From Nanobdellota archaeon (GTDB lineage: Archaea; Nanobdellota; Nanobdellia; Pacearchaeales; GW2011-AR1): DNA of 32,023 nt. A program made the position numbers and the translations under genes. Below, piece by piece: positions 1 to 7,813 of the stretch. The notes beneath the pieces were generated by a model. The model searched no databases and was not told the origin of the DNA. It was given only the letters and a program-made list of their open reading frames with translations. The DNA lies in contig JAUSKH010000077.1 of the NCBI GenBank assembly GCA_030647095.1, positions 1 to 32,023 on the forward strand, read 5' to 3'. Within the stretch, counting starts at the first letter, position 1; each line of letters starts with the position of its first letter.

Positions 1-20
1 GGTTTGTTCTGCCTGCGGCG

Positions 21-587
21 TTAACTGTTATCTTGGTTATGTTCATTGTTAATTATCAACCGGCAAGCAATAATCAAACACAAATTCTCAAGCTTGTAAT
101 GCACCGCTAACTGCAATGCCTCATAAAAAGATCCTTCCGCACTTTCACTATCACCCATTAGAACATAAGTTCTAAATCTATTATTATTTAACTTAGAAGC
201 AATTCCCATTCCCACTCCAACAGATAATCCCTGCCCAAGGGAACCTGTTGCAACTTTTACCCATTTAAGCGATTTCGGTACAGGATGACCTTCAAGAGAG
301 CTGTCAAGCTTTCTTAATGTATTCAATTTATTCTTTATACATCCAGCCCTATACAAAGCAGCGTAAAGAATAGGAGCAGCATGCCCCTTACTCAGTATAA
401 ATTCGTCATTAAACTGATTAAACGGATCTTTAATATCATATTGCATCTCATTGAAGAAGAGCGTAGCCATAATCTCTGCGCAAGAAAGGCAAGAACTTGC
501 ATGTCCGCTTCCAACAGCAGTCGTCATCTCTAACACATCTCTTCTTAAGACGTTAGCAATATCCCTCAATTCTTCAATGTTCACCAT
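21..587 (-). pseudogene. Transketolase N-terminal subunit, 3'-truncated
   Basis: The 188-residue reading frame matches the N-terminal, thiamine-diphosphate-binding half of archaeal split transketolase (non-oxidative pentose phosphate pathway). Visible landmarks are SGHASSCLSCAEI near the start, LSKGHAAPILYAAL, the GSLGQGLSVGVGMG stretch and the start of the TPP motif, GDSESAEGSFYEA. The family normally continues to about 270 residues. Here homology stops inside the TPP motif, just after ENLCLII; the usual second Asn region (xNxLQ) is replaced by unrelated residues and a stop. Neither other minus-strand frame continues the family before the window edge, so a rearrangement is likelier than a simple frameshift. 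An ATG at 46 on the same strand opens another frame (MNITKITVNAAGRTN) that runs off the window. Start at ATGGTG, 43 nt from the AAA+ gene stop. Confidence 0.75.
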
Positions 588-629
588 CTTTTCTTGATGA
601 CACTAAATAAGGAGTGCTTAAATAATTTT

Positions 630-3056
630 CTAGATTAAATTATTATCATATAAGGCAGTTTTCTTTTTAAAACCAAACCCAGACTTACCACCAGTACCAG
701 AACTTAATTCATCTAATAATGATTGAGAATCTTCATAAAGTTCTTTTGCAGCATTAATTTGCATCCTTATTGGAGCCTGCTTTAATAAACCCTCTAGTGC
801 CTGATCAACATGATATGGAGCAACAATTACACCATTTAGTTGAAACCCATTTCTCACATATTTTATATCTCTATCAGTCAGATCTCCATTATTAGTTTCA
901 CGTTTATATAAAATTCTTTCCATTTTTTTAGCTTTTCCAGGATGATTTTTAATAAACGGAGGAACTAAAGCAAGATGAACCTCATCAACAACTTTTCTTA
1001 CAACATCTCCTGGAGCATTATCAAGTTGCTCTGCCCATCTTTCATAATCTTTTCCTATATCTTGATGAACAGGCAAACTAGTTTCAATATACATCTTTAG
1101 CATTCTTTCTCTTTCTTTTTGTGTCAACTGTCCTACAATCTTTATATCTCTAAATCTTCGCAAAATACTTGGAGGAATTTGTTTAGGCCTATTAGTCATA
1201 GCCATAGTAATTATTCCATTATAATTCTCCATACCATCCAAAACTTGAAGTAGTACATCCTCAATTTGAGACATGTCCATATCACCATAAGTCGCATTGT
1301 TTCCTTTAGCAAACCAGGAGTCAAACTCATCTAAGACCAATACAACTGGTTTCAAATCGCGCGCATTCATTCTCAATTCTGCCGCTTGATCATAAATACG
1401 TTTTATATTATTTACAGATTCATGCATATAAGCAGTTAAAGCTCCTGCAACACTCACACTAGCCCCGATTACTCTCGGATCAGCACAAACAGCCTTTGCA
1501 AGTTCAGTTTTACCACAACCATATGGTCCAATTAATAAAAAGTTGCTTCTTACTTTTCCTCCTGGTGCGCTCATTTTCATAACTCTTGATAAGCTTCCTG
1601 TTTCAATCATTTGCTGAAGGTGCAATTTTGTCTCATCAAAACTAGCACCGATTACATCATCTAATTTTACTCTTGGAGCAGGTCGTCTTTCAAAGGCGAA
1701 TCTTCCAATTTCTGCCTGAGTACCAACATAAAACTCATTATCAGAACCCTTGTCTCTTCTTAACTTTCTAGAACGCTCAGACATTATAACTTCTTTCATA
1801 TCTGATTTAATTTCAGCACCTTTCTTCACAATATCTTTAGCTATTTCTTCTCTGTCATAGGAATCATCAATAAGAGATAGTTTCGCCATTCCATTCTGCA
1901 AAACACCAAAAAGATTTTCTCTTAATTTAAAATAATCTATTTCACGCCTATTATCAGGGACAGAATCATCTGTATTTTGTGTTATAGTATCAAGATCTAT
2001 TCTTTGTATGCGTTTAACATCATTATTAGCTCTCTTTGTGTTTTCCTGTTCAGCAGCTCTAAAACTATCTTCATCAACCATAAGTCTCACATGGGGCATT
2101 TCTAGAATTTTTCGGTGATATTTAGATAAGTCTTGTGTTATTTCATATAATTTTGCCAAAGATTTACCAGTTAACGAAAAGAAGGTTGATGGCTTTCCTA
2201 TATAACTTAAAAGTTTTCTATCAGATAGAGTAGATAAAGTTTGTGCGGTATTATCAATATCAAATGAACTTAGACTCTTAGTCTTCACCTGTCTTCCTTT
2301 TTTGTTAACTGTAACACTTTCTCTATAATCTGGCAATGCATCACACATTTCTAAAAGAACATCAGTTAAAACAGGATTGCCCTCTACTAAACCAACCTTA
2401 ACAAATTTTGGCTTTGCAGGAGCATCTTCTCTACCAAACATTTGAATAAACCTCTGTCTATCTCCCATTTCTTTCTCATCAGATTTAACAAAACGCCCAT
2501 GAAGATAATTATCATAATTAGACAAACCTTTTCTTACAGTTTTCAAAAGTACAGGGAAACTAGAAACAGAATCAGCATACAGTTTCACAGATTTTTTTAC
2601 AATATCACCAATTTTTCGTGCAACATTAAGGTGTGAACCTGCAGTCATAGGATTAGGTCTAGATTTAGAATCTACATTCAATTTACCCTTCACATAAAAC
2701 CTGTATTCTTCTAAAATATTAAGATATTTATCTGAGAAGTGTGAAACACCGCTTGAAATAAGACTGTGTAAAGATGGAAAAAATGAAAGACTTTCCCCCT
2801 TATCTACAAGATTTTCTTGTACATAGTTCGAATCAAAAAAAGCACGATTCATAGCGGTCTTAATCTTTTTTAAGTCACTCTCATGTGTTTCAATAGCTGA
2901 GCAGAGCTCTTCAAGAGCAGTATTGCTTCTTCTGCCAATTTCTATAGCATCAGAATCAGGCCAGCCAATAGATCCAGCTCTAAGATTGTTAACTAATTCT
3001 TCCATTAATTTCCCAGGGTCAAATCCCTCATAATCGTTTTCTTCTTCTCCAACCAT
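630..3056 (-). CDS. Large AAA+ ATPase with long unique N-terminal region
   Basis: An 808-residue protein. The N-terminal ~490 residues are charged and helical and match nothing I recognise. The C-terminal part is a classical AAA+ module: Walker A GPYGCGKT (residues ~510-517), Walker B with DEFD (~575-578), a sensor-1-like TNRP (~619-622) and an arginine-rich PSILRRFRD (arginine finger region, ~632-637). After it come a lid region and a Gly/Lys-rich tail. The intact Walker A and B imply ATP-driven remodelling; the substrate is unknown. The start is supported by TTTAAATAG whose 5' end is 29 nt upstream of the ATG (leaderless). It could be a proteasome-like unfoldase or an MoxR/Cdc48 relative, but nothing in the N-terminal region decides this. 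Confidence 0.85.
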   Translation of the reverse strand: MVGEEENDYEGFDPGKLMEELVNNLRAGSIGWPDSDAIEIGRRSNTALEELCSAIETHESDLKKIKTAMNRAFFDSNYVQENLVDKGESLSFFPSLHSLISSGVSHFSDKYLNILEEYRFYVKGKLNVDSKSRPNPMTAGSHLNVARKIGDIVKKSVKLYADSVSSFPVLLKTVRKGLSNYDNYLHGRFVKSDEKEMGDRQRFIQMFGREDAPAKPKFVKVGLVEGNPVLTDVLLEMCDALPDYRESVTVNKKGRQVKTKSLSSFDIDNTAQTLSTLSDRKLLSYIGKPSTFFSLTGKSLAKLYEITQDLSKYHRKILEMPHVRLMVDEDSFRAAEQENTKRANNDVKRIQRIDLDTITQNTDDSVPDNRREIDYFKLRENLFGVLQNGMAKLSLIDDSYDREEIAKDIVKKGAEIKSDMKEVIMSERSRKLRRDKGSDNEFYVGTQAEIGRFAFERRPAPRVKLDDVIGASFDETKLHLQQMIETGSLSRVMKMSAPGGKVRSNFLLIGPYGCGKTELAKAVCADPRVIGASVSVAGALTAYMHESVNNIKRIYDQAAELRMNARDLKPVVLVLDEFDSWFAKGNNATYGDMDMSQIEDVLLQVLDGMENYNGIITMAMTNRPKQIPPSILRRFRDIKIVGQLTQKERERMLKMYIETSLPVHQDIGKDYERWAEQLDNAPGDVVRKVVDEVHLALVPPFIKNHPGKAKKMERILYKRETNNGDLTDRDIKYVRNGFQLNGVIVAPYHVDQALEGLLKQAPIRMQINAAKELYEDSQSLLDELSSGTGGKSGFGFKKKTALYDNNLI

Positions 3057-3076
3057 TCTAAGGCGGAAGATTATCT

Positions 3077-3085
3077 CTATTTAAA
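3077..3085 (-). promoter_or_regulatory. TATA box of the AAA+ ATPase gene
   Basis: TTTAAATAG on the minus strand, with its 5' end exactly 29 nt before the ATG at 3056. This is the spacing seen across the window and predicts a leaderless transcript. Confidence 0.65.
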
Positions 3086-3121
3086 CTTAACTTTAATTTG
3101 TGTAGGAAGACAGGAGTAAAA

Positions 3122-3131
3122 TTTAAATAAT
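3122..3131 (+). promoter_or_regulatory. TATA box of the interrupted membrane-protein gene
   Basis: TTTAAATAAT with its 5' end 29 nt before the ATG at 3151. The box fixes that ATG as the native start of a gene whose frame is then broken by the element at 3169-3237. Confidence 0.65.
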
Positions 3132-3150
3132 AAATCTACCTAATAAAAAA

Positions 3151-3635
3151 ATGGTAAAAGCATGGCTATAGTCAACGACATTAATATTTCCCTAGTTTGT
3201 CGTTGACTTATTAGGGAAAGACTTACGTCTTTCACTATAGTAGTCTTAATAACTATCATAGTAGCTATTCCAGCATTTCTTCTCGGTCCAGTATTATGGC
3301 CTCCGATTAGCGACCCAATGCCAAGCCCAGCACAAATTCCATTCTTTATTTTCTTAGCTGTTATAGAATCTTTATTGTTTGGATTTGGAATTGCTTTTAT
3401 TTTTATAGCATTCCCAAAAATCAGGAAAGTAAAGTCAGAAGCAAAAACAAGAACCATTTTGGTATTTATTGCTTTACTCTGGATTTTATTTTCCTGGTGG
3501 CCGCACGATAATATCCATATGCACGTAAGCTTGGATTTTGCAGGTCTATTGCTTATAGAGTATGGTTTTCATTTAACTTTAATAATTTCAGCGTTAATCC
3601 TTGTATATTATTTTGTTTCTGAACTAAAACATTAA
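3151..3635 (+). pseudogene. Small membrane protein gene split by a 71-nt insertion
   Basis: The ATG at 3151 is preceded by a well-placed TATA box and encodes MVKAWL, after which the hairpin element brings a TAG. Removing the element plus one copy of the flanking TA (3169-3239) joins CTA to GTA and gives one continuous 137-residue frame, MVKAWLVVLITIIVAIPAFLLG and onward, to the stop at 3633-3635. The joined protein has about four hydrophobic segments: one at the N-terminus, one in the IPFFIFLAVIESLLFGFGIA region, one around ILVFIALLWILFSWW, and a C-terminal one ending in VSELKH. Without removal, the only ATG start downstream is at 3318, which loses the first membrane segment. The body has no other lesion. 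Function is not recognised. Whether it is dead or rescued at the RNA or translation level cannot be seen here. Confidence 0.6.
3169..3237 (+). mobile_element. 69-bp TA-flanked hairpin element, copy 1
   Basis: A MITE-like element. Left end TAGTCAACGA and right end TCTTTCACTA form imperfect terminal inverted repeats (8 of 10). It is flanked by TA on both sides, the target duplication typical of IS630/Tc1-mariner families. Internally GTCAACGACA pairs perfectly with TGTCGTTGAC (10-bp stem). TTTCCCTA can pair with TTAGGGAAA across that stem's right arm, an interlocked, pseudoknot-like order. AAAGAC pairs with GTCTTT near the right end. It encodes nothing and no transposase is in the window. It interrupts the gene starting at 3151, exactly after codon 6. 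Confidence 0.75.
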
Positions 3636-3691
3636 AAATAATTATTAAAAATATTTTTGTAATTTAGCTCCAAAAGTTTTCCCATAATTTA

Positions 3692-3916
3692 TTAGTCTTT
3701 TTTATGATAAGTTATATTTGCAGTGTAAAATACTCTCTCTGGTAATCCTTCTTTTTCTGGAGGCAGAAGAGCGATATAAGGACCATTTACTTGCAGTACC
3801 TCAACATCCAATTGTAACATAAATACACTCATTTCTGTTTGAAGTAATGAAAAAGCTAAAGCTCTCTCATCATTAATGTTTTCTGGTCCTTTTTTAAATA
3901 GCTCAACTAGTGACAT
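3692..3916 (-). CDS. Hypothetical small protein (74 aa)
   Basis: A 74-residue acidic protein beginning MSLVELFKKGPENINDERAL and ending in ITYHKKD; not recognised. An ATG five codons upstream (3931) also exists, but TTTAAATAG lies 27 nt before the ATG at 3916, so the shorter form is preferred as a leaderless start. The central part alternates hydrophobic residues (VFMLQLDVEVLQVNGPYIALLPP) as in a small beta-rich fold. There is no signal peptide or membrane segment. It stands alone between convergent and divergent neighbours. Confidence 0.6.
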   Translation of the reverse strand: MSLVELFKKGPENINDERALAFSLLQTEMSVFMLQLDVEVLQVNGPYIALLPPEKEGLPERVFYTANITYHKKD

Positions 3917-4016
3917 GAAACAAACAATCATTAGCTATTTAAATTTATTATTATACTAGAAAGCTATACTCACTTTTCTAAAAAATTTAGAACATAAATA
4001 GTATCTAATTTTATGC

Positions 4017-4061
4017 TATAGCATAGGACTTAGTAAATTGAACAGTTTCACCTATGCTATA
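4017..4061. repeat. Hairpin upstream of the ThpR gene
   Basis: TATAGCATAGG at 4017-4027 pairs perfectly with CCTATGCTATA at 4051-4061 (11-bp stem, 23-nt loop). The left arm overlaps a separate 14-bp palindrome, TATGCTATAGCATA. Around it, 3932-4141 has no gene; it also holds a run of six G (4065-4070) and a TATA-like GATATAAG about 28 nt before the ATG at 4142. Confidence 0.55.
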
Positions 4062-4141
4062 TTCGGGGGGCATAAATGGTAGCATTCAATTATTTATGTC
4101 TCACGTTATAATGGATATAAGACCCATTTGGAGCAATAAAA

Positions 4142-4751
4142 ATGAGAATATTTATCTGCATATAGTCAACGACATTAATATTTCAGAGTTTGTCGTTGAC
4201 TTATTAGGGAAAGAGTTATATCTTTCACTATAGATTTTCCGCAAGAAGTAATAAAAGAAATAGCAAGAGTACAGGAAATTCTCAAAAATAAGAAGTTTAC
4301 AGGTAAGTTAACAGAAATAGAAAATCTTCATCTAACATTAAAATTCCTAGGGGAGATAGATCAACAAACTCTGGAAAAAGTAAAAGAAAGACTTTCTTCA
4401 ATAAAATTCCCTAAAATAGCATCTTTCTTAGATTATACGGGCACTTTCACAAAACGTGGCAATCCAAATATTGTTTGGATAAAGGTGGGCGGTTCAGATA
4501 TCCCAAATTTACAAAAACAAATTGACGAATCACTAAAAAATATTTTCAAACCAGAAGAAAGATTTATGTCCCATTTAACTATCGCTAGAATAAAATATGT
4601 AAAAGACAGCAAAGATTTTAATACTTACATAAAAAATATAAAACTTCCAAAAATACAATTTTCAATAGATAATTTTAAACTCAAACAAAGCGAACTGAAC
4701 CTATTAGGTCCAATTTATACAACATTAAATGAATATAAATTTATTTTATAA
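4142..4751 (+). pseudogene. thpR: ThpR/LigT RNA 2',3'-cyclic phosphodiesterase split by a 70-nt insertion
   Basis: The 5' end encodes MRIFICI and then meets TAG at the start of the hairpin element. Deleting 4163-4232 (the element plus one TA) joins ATA to GAT and restores the family N-terminus MRIFICIDFP, in a continuous 179-residue frame, the usual length for 2H phosphoesterases. Both catalytic HxT motifs are intact: HLTL (residues ~40-43) and HLTI (~121-124). The family hydrolyses 2',3'-cyclic phosphates and can ligate tRNA halves in vitro. No further lesion is seen, so either the insertion is very recent or the product is still made by an unknown route. Starting at the ATG at 4485 would lose the first HxT motif. 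Confidence 0.75.
4163..4230 (+). mobile_element. 68-bp TA-flanked hairpin element, copy 2
   Basis: Nearly identical to copy 1 and in the same orientation: left end TAGTCAACGA, right end TCTTTCACTA, TA on both sides, and the same GTCAACGACA/TGTCGTTGAC stem. It is one nucleotide shorter, because copy 1 has TTTCCCTAG where this copy has TTTCAGAG. The TTAGGGAAA block is kept but its partner is lost, so that second pairing is not conserved. The right-end AAAGA/TCTTT pairing is kept while the bases between differ. Inserted exactly after codon 7 of thpR. Confidence 0.75.
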
Positions 4752-5627
4752 TTAAGTTAACTGAAAATCGTCATGTCCTCTTTTAAGAATTTTATCTGGA
4801 TAAACAAAAAGACCTTTTCCGCTTATAATTTCAGCTTCAACGATTTTCTTTTTAAAGCTAGAACCCCTCATTTTCAATAATTCAATCGCTACTTTTCTTA
4901 TTCCATCATTATAAATTACATTGTAAAGAATAATAATACCATCTGACAAGAAAGAAACTGCATCACCCTGTTCTTTAAAAGTAGTTCCTATATGGGATGG
5001 TGCAGAAACTTCTCTTATTAAAAAGTTAGTAATTTTATTCTTTTCCAGGTAACGAAAAAGCTGTTCCATATAAATTCTGAATCTGCTCTCATGACCTGAA
5101 AAAGCAGAAGCTATAGAAGTCAAGGAATCTATAACAATGAAATCGGGGGAGAAATCTTTTGGAAACAAAACAGGGTCTACCTCAATAAGAAGCTCTTTCT
5201 TTGCCGCACTAAGCAATGCTTCAACGCTTCTGGAAACATCTATTGCATCAAAACGTTTTATTCTCAAAAGCCCCTTTTTAATAAATCCATCAACATCCCA
5301 TTTAAAATGTTGCATGTGACCAATCAACCTGTCTTCAGGCTCCTCAAAGCTCATATATAGGCACTTCTTGCCAAGTTTACACAAACCATTAACGGTAGCT
5401 AAACAAAAAACAGTTTTACCAGAACCAGGACCTCCTTCAATAAGCACTGATGCTCCAGACGGTATCCCGTAACCTTTATCAAAAAAAGTATCAAATCCTT
5501 CTATTCCAGTTTTAATAAAAATCTCTTTCTCAACTTTCGGTTTATCTTTAGAAGTCTTCTTAGTTAACTTTCCTTTTTTAGGTTTATTAACTTTCTTAAT
5601 AGCTTTTTTCACACTTTTTTTAACCAT
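4752..5627 (-). CDS. KaiC/RAD55-family RecA-like ATPase
   Basis: 291 residues. A lysine-rich, probably disordered tail (1-34) precedes a single RecA/KaiC core: IKTGIEGFDTFF, Walker A GGPGSGKT (65-72), FEEPEDR and Walker B FIVIDSLTS (163-171). The usual role is ATP-dependent switching or assembly; archaeal relatives include the archaellum ATPase ArlH, circadian-type KaiC and signal-transduction ATPases. TTTAAATAAAG lies 29 nt before the start. The gene sits just downstream (33 nt) of a membrane protein that shares a cytoplasmic repeat with the large surface protein at 19476-23915, which hints at a surface-structure role (inference). The stop abuts the convergent thpR stop. Confidence 0.8.
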   Translation of the reverse strand: MVKKSVKKAIKKVNKPKKGKLTKKTSKDKPKVEKEIFIKTGIEGFDTFFDKGYGIPSGASVLIEGGPGSGKTVFCLATVNGLCKLGKKCLYMSFEEPEDRLIGHMQHFKWDVDGFIKKGLLRIKRFDAIDVSRSVEALLSAAKKELLIEVDPVLFPKDFSPDFIVIDSLTSIASAFSGHESRFRIYMEQLFRYLEKNKITNFLIREVSAPSHIGTTFKEQGDAVSFLSDGIIILYNVIYNDGIRKVAIELLKMRGSSFKKKIVEAEIISGKGLFVYPDKILKRGHDDFQLT

Positions 5628-5645
5628 TCTATAATCCTTATTAAT

Positions 5646-5656
5646 CTTTATTTAAA
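5646..5656 (-). promoter_or_regulatory. TATA box of the KaiC-like gene
   Basis: TTTAAATAAAG on the minus strand, 5' end 29 nt before the ATG at 5627. Although the upstream gene ends only 33 nt away, this suggests independent leaderless transcription. Confidence 0.55.
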
Positions 5657-5660
5657 TAAC

Positions 5661-6584
5661 TTATGCTTTACTCCGTTTTTTTGATTTTCCTTTTGATATT
5701 CCAGATACAGCATCTTTAGCAGCTAGTTTCATAAATTCCTCCTTCAAAAGAGGTATTTGACGATCAATATCCCTAATCATTTCTTTAAATTTCTCTAATT
5801 TAATATGATACTCTGTTTCAGACAACGTTTTCGTCATAAAATAATCATCCTGCAATTTTTGTATTAATTTGTTTAAAGTCTGCTTTTGAAGAGCAAGATT
5901 ACGTAATTTCAGTTTAACTCTAACCTTCCTTATGCTCTTCCAAAAGAAAATAAGTAAAAAAATGGCAACTGCACAAGTTATTAAAATCTCCTCCCAATTA
6001 TCGATAAAAAAACTCTTAATACTTCTTGTTGTAGATTCATAGAATAATTTAGCAGATGTCTGTGTAGATTCGATTTCAGACATTCTTTTATACCCTTTCT
6101 CAATTAAGTTAAGTGTATCTTCAAACCTTTCCTCTTGAAATGACCTTAAAATATTATCATAATCTTCCTGCATACTAGATAGATTAGTAGATTTCTGCGT
6201 GTTAGAAAATTCATCAAGAAAAACTTTAAGTTCATCATCTGCCTTAAAAGATTTCTCTTTAATCTGACAGACTTCTTGAGAATATTCTAAAACAAGCTGG
6301 TAATTTGCTTTCTGACCTTTACTCTCCAATGCCTGCTGACCATCATAAAGTTGTAAAGCGTCGCTCAAAGATTCGTTAACTCTCTTAACAGGCAACCCCC
6401 GATTGGACATCTCATCAAAACAATCTTTAGCAGAATTAATTTGTTTTTGTGCATTCAAAGATTCGTTGCTCGCGGAATAATTAGTTGCCGTATATGCATA
6501 TATTACTGTAGAATTATAAATTGCAAATAATAATAAAATAGCTAAAAAAAAGACTGTTCTTGAAAAAGAAAATTTATTCACCAT
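5661..6584 (-). CDS. Membrane-anchored protein with extracytoplasmic helices and cytoplasmic SHOCT-like repeat
   Basis: 307 residues. A signal peptide or N-terminal anchor (FSRTVFFLAILLLFAIYNS, ~5-23) is followed by ~165 extracytoplasmic residues, mostly helical and rich in E, K and Q. A second membrane segment (WEEILITCAVAIFLLIFFW, ~197-215) is followed by a basic, coiled-coil cytoplasmic tail. The tail contains LIQKLQDDYFMTKTLSETEY, then an Ile-Asp-Arg-Gln stretch. That pattern (LxxxY followed by K-L-E, then IDxxIxxL) recurs in the C-terminal tail of the surface protein at 19476-23915 and resembles SHOCT-type helical hairpins. Function unknown; the shared tail suggests a common cytoplasmic partner. 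Confidence 0.75.
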   Translation of the reverse strand: MVNKFSFSRTVFFLAILLLFAIYNSTVIYAYTATNYSASNESLNAQKQINSAKDCFDEMSNRGLPVKRVNESLSDALQLYDGQQALESKGQKANYQLVLEYSQEVCQIKEKSFKADDELKVFLDEFSNTQKSTNLSSMQEDYDNILRSFQEERFEDTLNLIEKGYKRMSEIESTQTSAKLFYESTTRSIKSFFIDNWEEILITCAVAIFLLIFFWKSIRKVRVKLKLRNLALQKQTLNKLIQKLQDDYFMTKTLSETEYHIKLEKFKEMIRDIDRQIPLLKEEFMKLAAKDAVSGISKGKSKKRSKA

Positions 6585-6644
6585 TTTTATTCTTACTTTA
6601 AAGAATGAAGATATTAAAAATGTTGTGCCTCTAATCTAATAAAA

Positions 6645-7091
6645 TCAATTAACTTCAATAGGTAAATTTTGACTAATATCCAAAGCAAAAATGACAAAAG
6701 TAAGCTCATAATTACCCTTATCTATAAACTTATAATCAATCACTTTTGATATATCCACAGAATACTTGCCTGGAGTCTCATAATAGATTTTACCTTCTTT
6801 TTGTGTCTCTATAGGTAAATCTTTAGAATAACTTGTAAATTCCTTAAAAGTCATAGTATTTGCTTCAAGTACACCACCATTCGAAGAACTTAATGCAATC
6901 AAAATAGGAGTGTCCGCAGAAATACTATCTCCCTGTTCTATAGTGATAGTCACATCGCCTGAAATTTTATCGCCCACTTTAAAACTATTTGGGAATTGTG
7001 CTATAACATTTGGGCTCTTCCATCCAAGAATAAAAAAAGTGCCTAAAACGAAAAGTAAAATAATACTTGCCACATAAAATTTATTTACCAT
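6645..7091 (-). CDS. Exported or membrane-anchored beta-rich protein
   Basis: 148 residues. An N-terminal hydrophobic segment (FYVASIILLFVLGTFFILGW, ~5-24) acts as signal or anchor. The remainder alternates polar and hydrophobic residues (FKVGDKISGDVTITIEQGD; GKYSVDISKVIDYKF), as expected of an Ig-like beta sandwich. No cysteines or catalytic motif are visible. It lies directly upstream of the 307-residue membrane protein on the same strand (~60 nt gap), and both proteins begin MVNKF. Possibly a small surface or adhesion subunit; family not recognised. Confidence 0.7.
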   Translation of the reverse strand: MVNKFYVASIILLFVLGTFFILGWKSPNVIAQFPNSFKVGDKISGDVTITIEQGDSISADTPILIALSSSNGGVLEANTMTFKEFTSYSKDLPIETQKEGKIYYETPGKYSVDISKVIDYKFIDKGNYELTFVIFALDISQNLPIEVN

Positions 7092-7137
7092 ATTAATACA
7101 TAGATTAAGTCATTATTAAAAAGTTTCGTACAAAGGT

Positions 7138-7812
7138 TTAGGAGACACTAGAAATGTAAGATACCAAATCTTTCAGCTCCTTAGCTCTCTTTCCTATAAT
7201 CTCTTCTAATTCCTCCATAGAAGCATTTACTATTCCATTAATACTGCCAAACTTCTCTAATAATCTTTTAGCTGTCTTTGGTCCTACATAAGGAAATCCC
7301 TCCAATATAAACTGAATCTGCTCTTCCTTAGTCATAAGTATTCTGGAAGCTCTGATACTGGGTTCAGAGTTCTGCTTTTTCCTTGCAAGTACAGCAATAT
7401 ATTTTGCAGTATCTAAACTATTCTGAGTAAAAATCACAGGCACTCTATAATCAAAAACCACACTCAATAAGAAACCCCTAAAAGCATTCTCATGTATTCC
7501 ACCTTCATAAATATCTTCATCGCTTATTCCTTCTATTATAAGCATATTTTTAGGATATTGATTTAAAGCTAATAACTGTGAAATAATTCTTTTATTAATT
7601 ATAGAAGATTTAAAATCACTTATAGTCTTCCTTTCAATTGCAATTCCCTGAACAATATAATCTCCAACAGGTAATTGTGAAAACTCCACTTCAAAACCCA
7701 TAGAAATCAAATGGGATACAACAAGAGAATTCTTCTCTCTATAATCCACAATTATATTTATTCTTTCTTTTTCCTTATCTTTCTTCTTAGAAAAAATATC
7801 CAGAAAAACCAT
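7138..7812 (-). CDS. XPF/ERCC4-type nuclease with HhH domain (Hef nuclease half)
   Basis: 224 residues. An ERCC4 nuclease domain spans ~18-150, with VDYRE (22-26), GDY (50-52) and the catalytic ERKxxxD motif (E60, R61, K62, D66). A C-terminal helix-hairpin-helix pair follows (EGFPYVGPKTAKRLLEKFG and SMEELEEIIG). The family cuts branched DNA at stalled forks. It begins one nucleotide after the stop of the helicase gene, so the two are co-transcribed. In many Euryarchaeota both halves form one Hef polypeptide; here they are separate proteins, likely acting as a complex (inference). Confidence 0.9.
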   Translation of the reverse strand: MVFLDIFSKKKDKEKERINIIVDYREKNSLVVSHLISMGFEVEFSQLPVGDYIVQGIAIERKTISDFKSSIINKRIISQLLALNQYPKNMLIIEGISDEDIYEGGIHENAFRGFLLSVVFDYRVPVIFTQNSLDTAKYIAVLARKKQNSEPSIRASRILMTKEEQIQFILEGFPYVGPKTAKRLLEKFGSINGIVNASMEELEEIIGKRAKELKDLVSYISSVS

Positions 7813-7813
7813 T

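Noticed and set aside
3140-3457. A 105-codon minus-strand frame
   Set aside because: Antisense of the interrupted membrane-protein gene and the hairpin element; no promoter.
4154-4240. A bulge-helix-bulge intron explanation for the hairpin element
   Set aside because: I looked for a 4-bp helix flanked by 3-nt bulges at both junctions of both copies and did not find one shared by the two, because exon flanks differ. RNA removal is kept only as an untested possibility.
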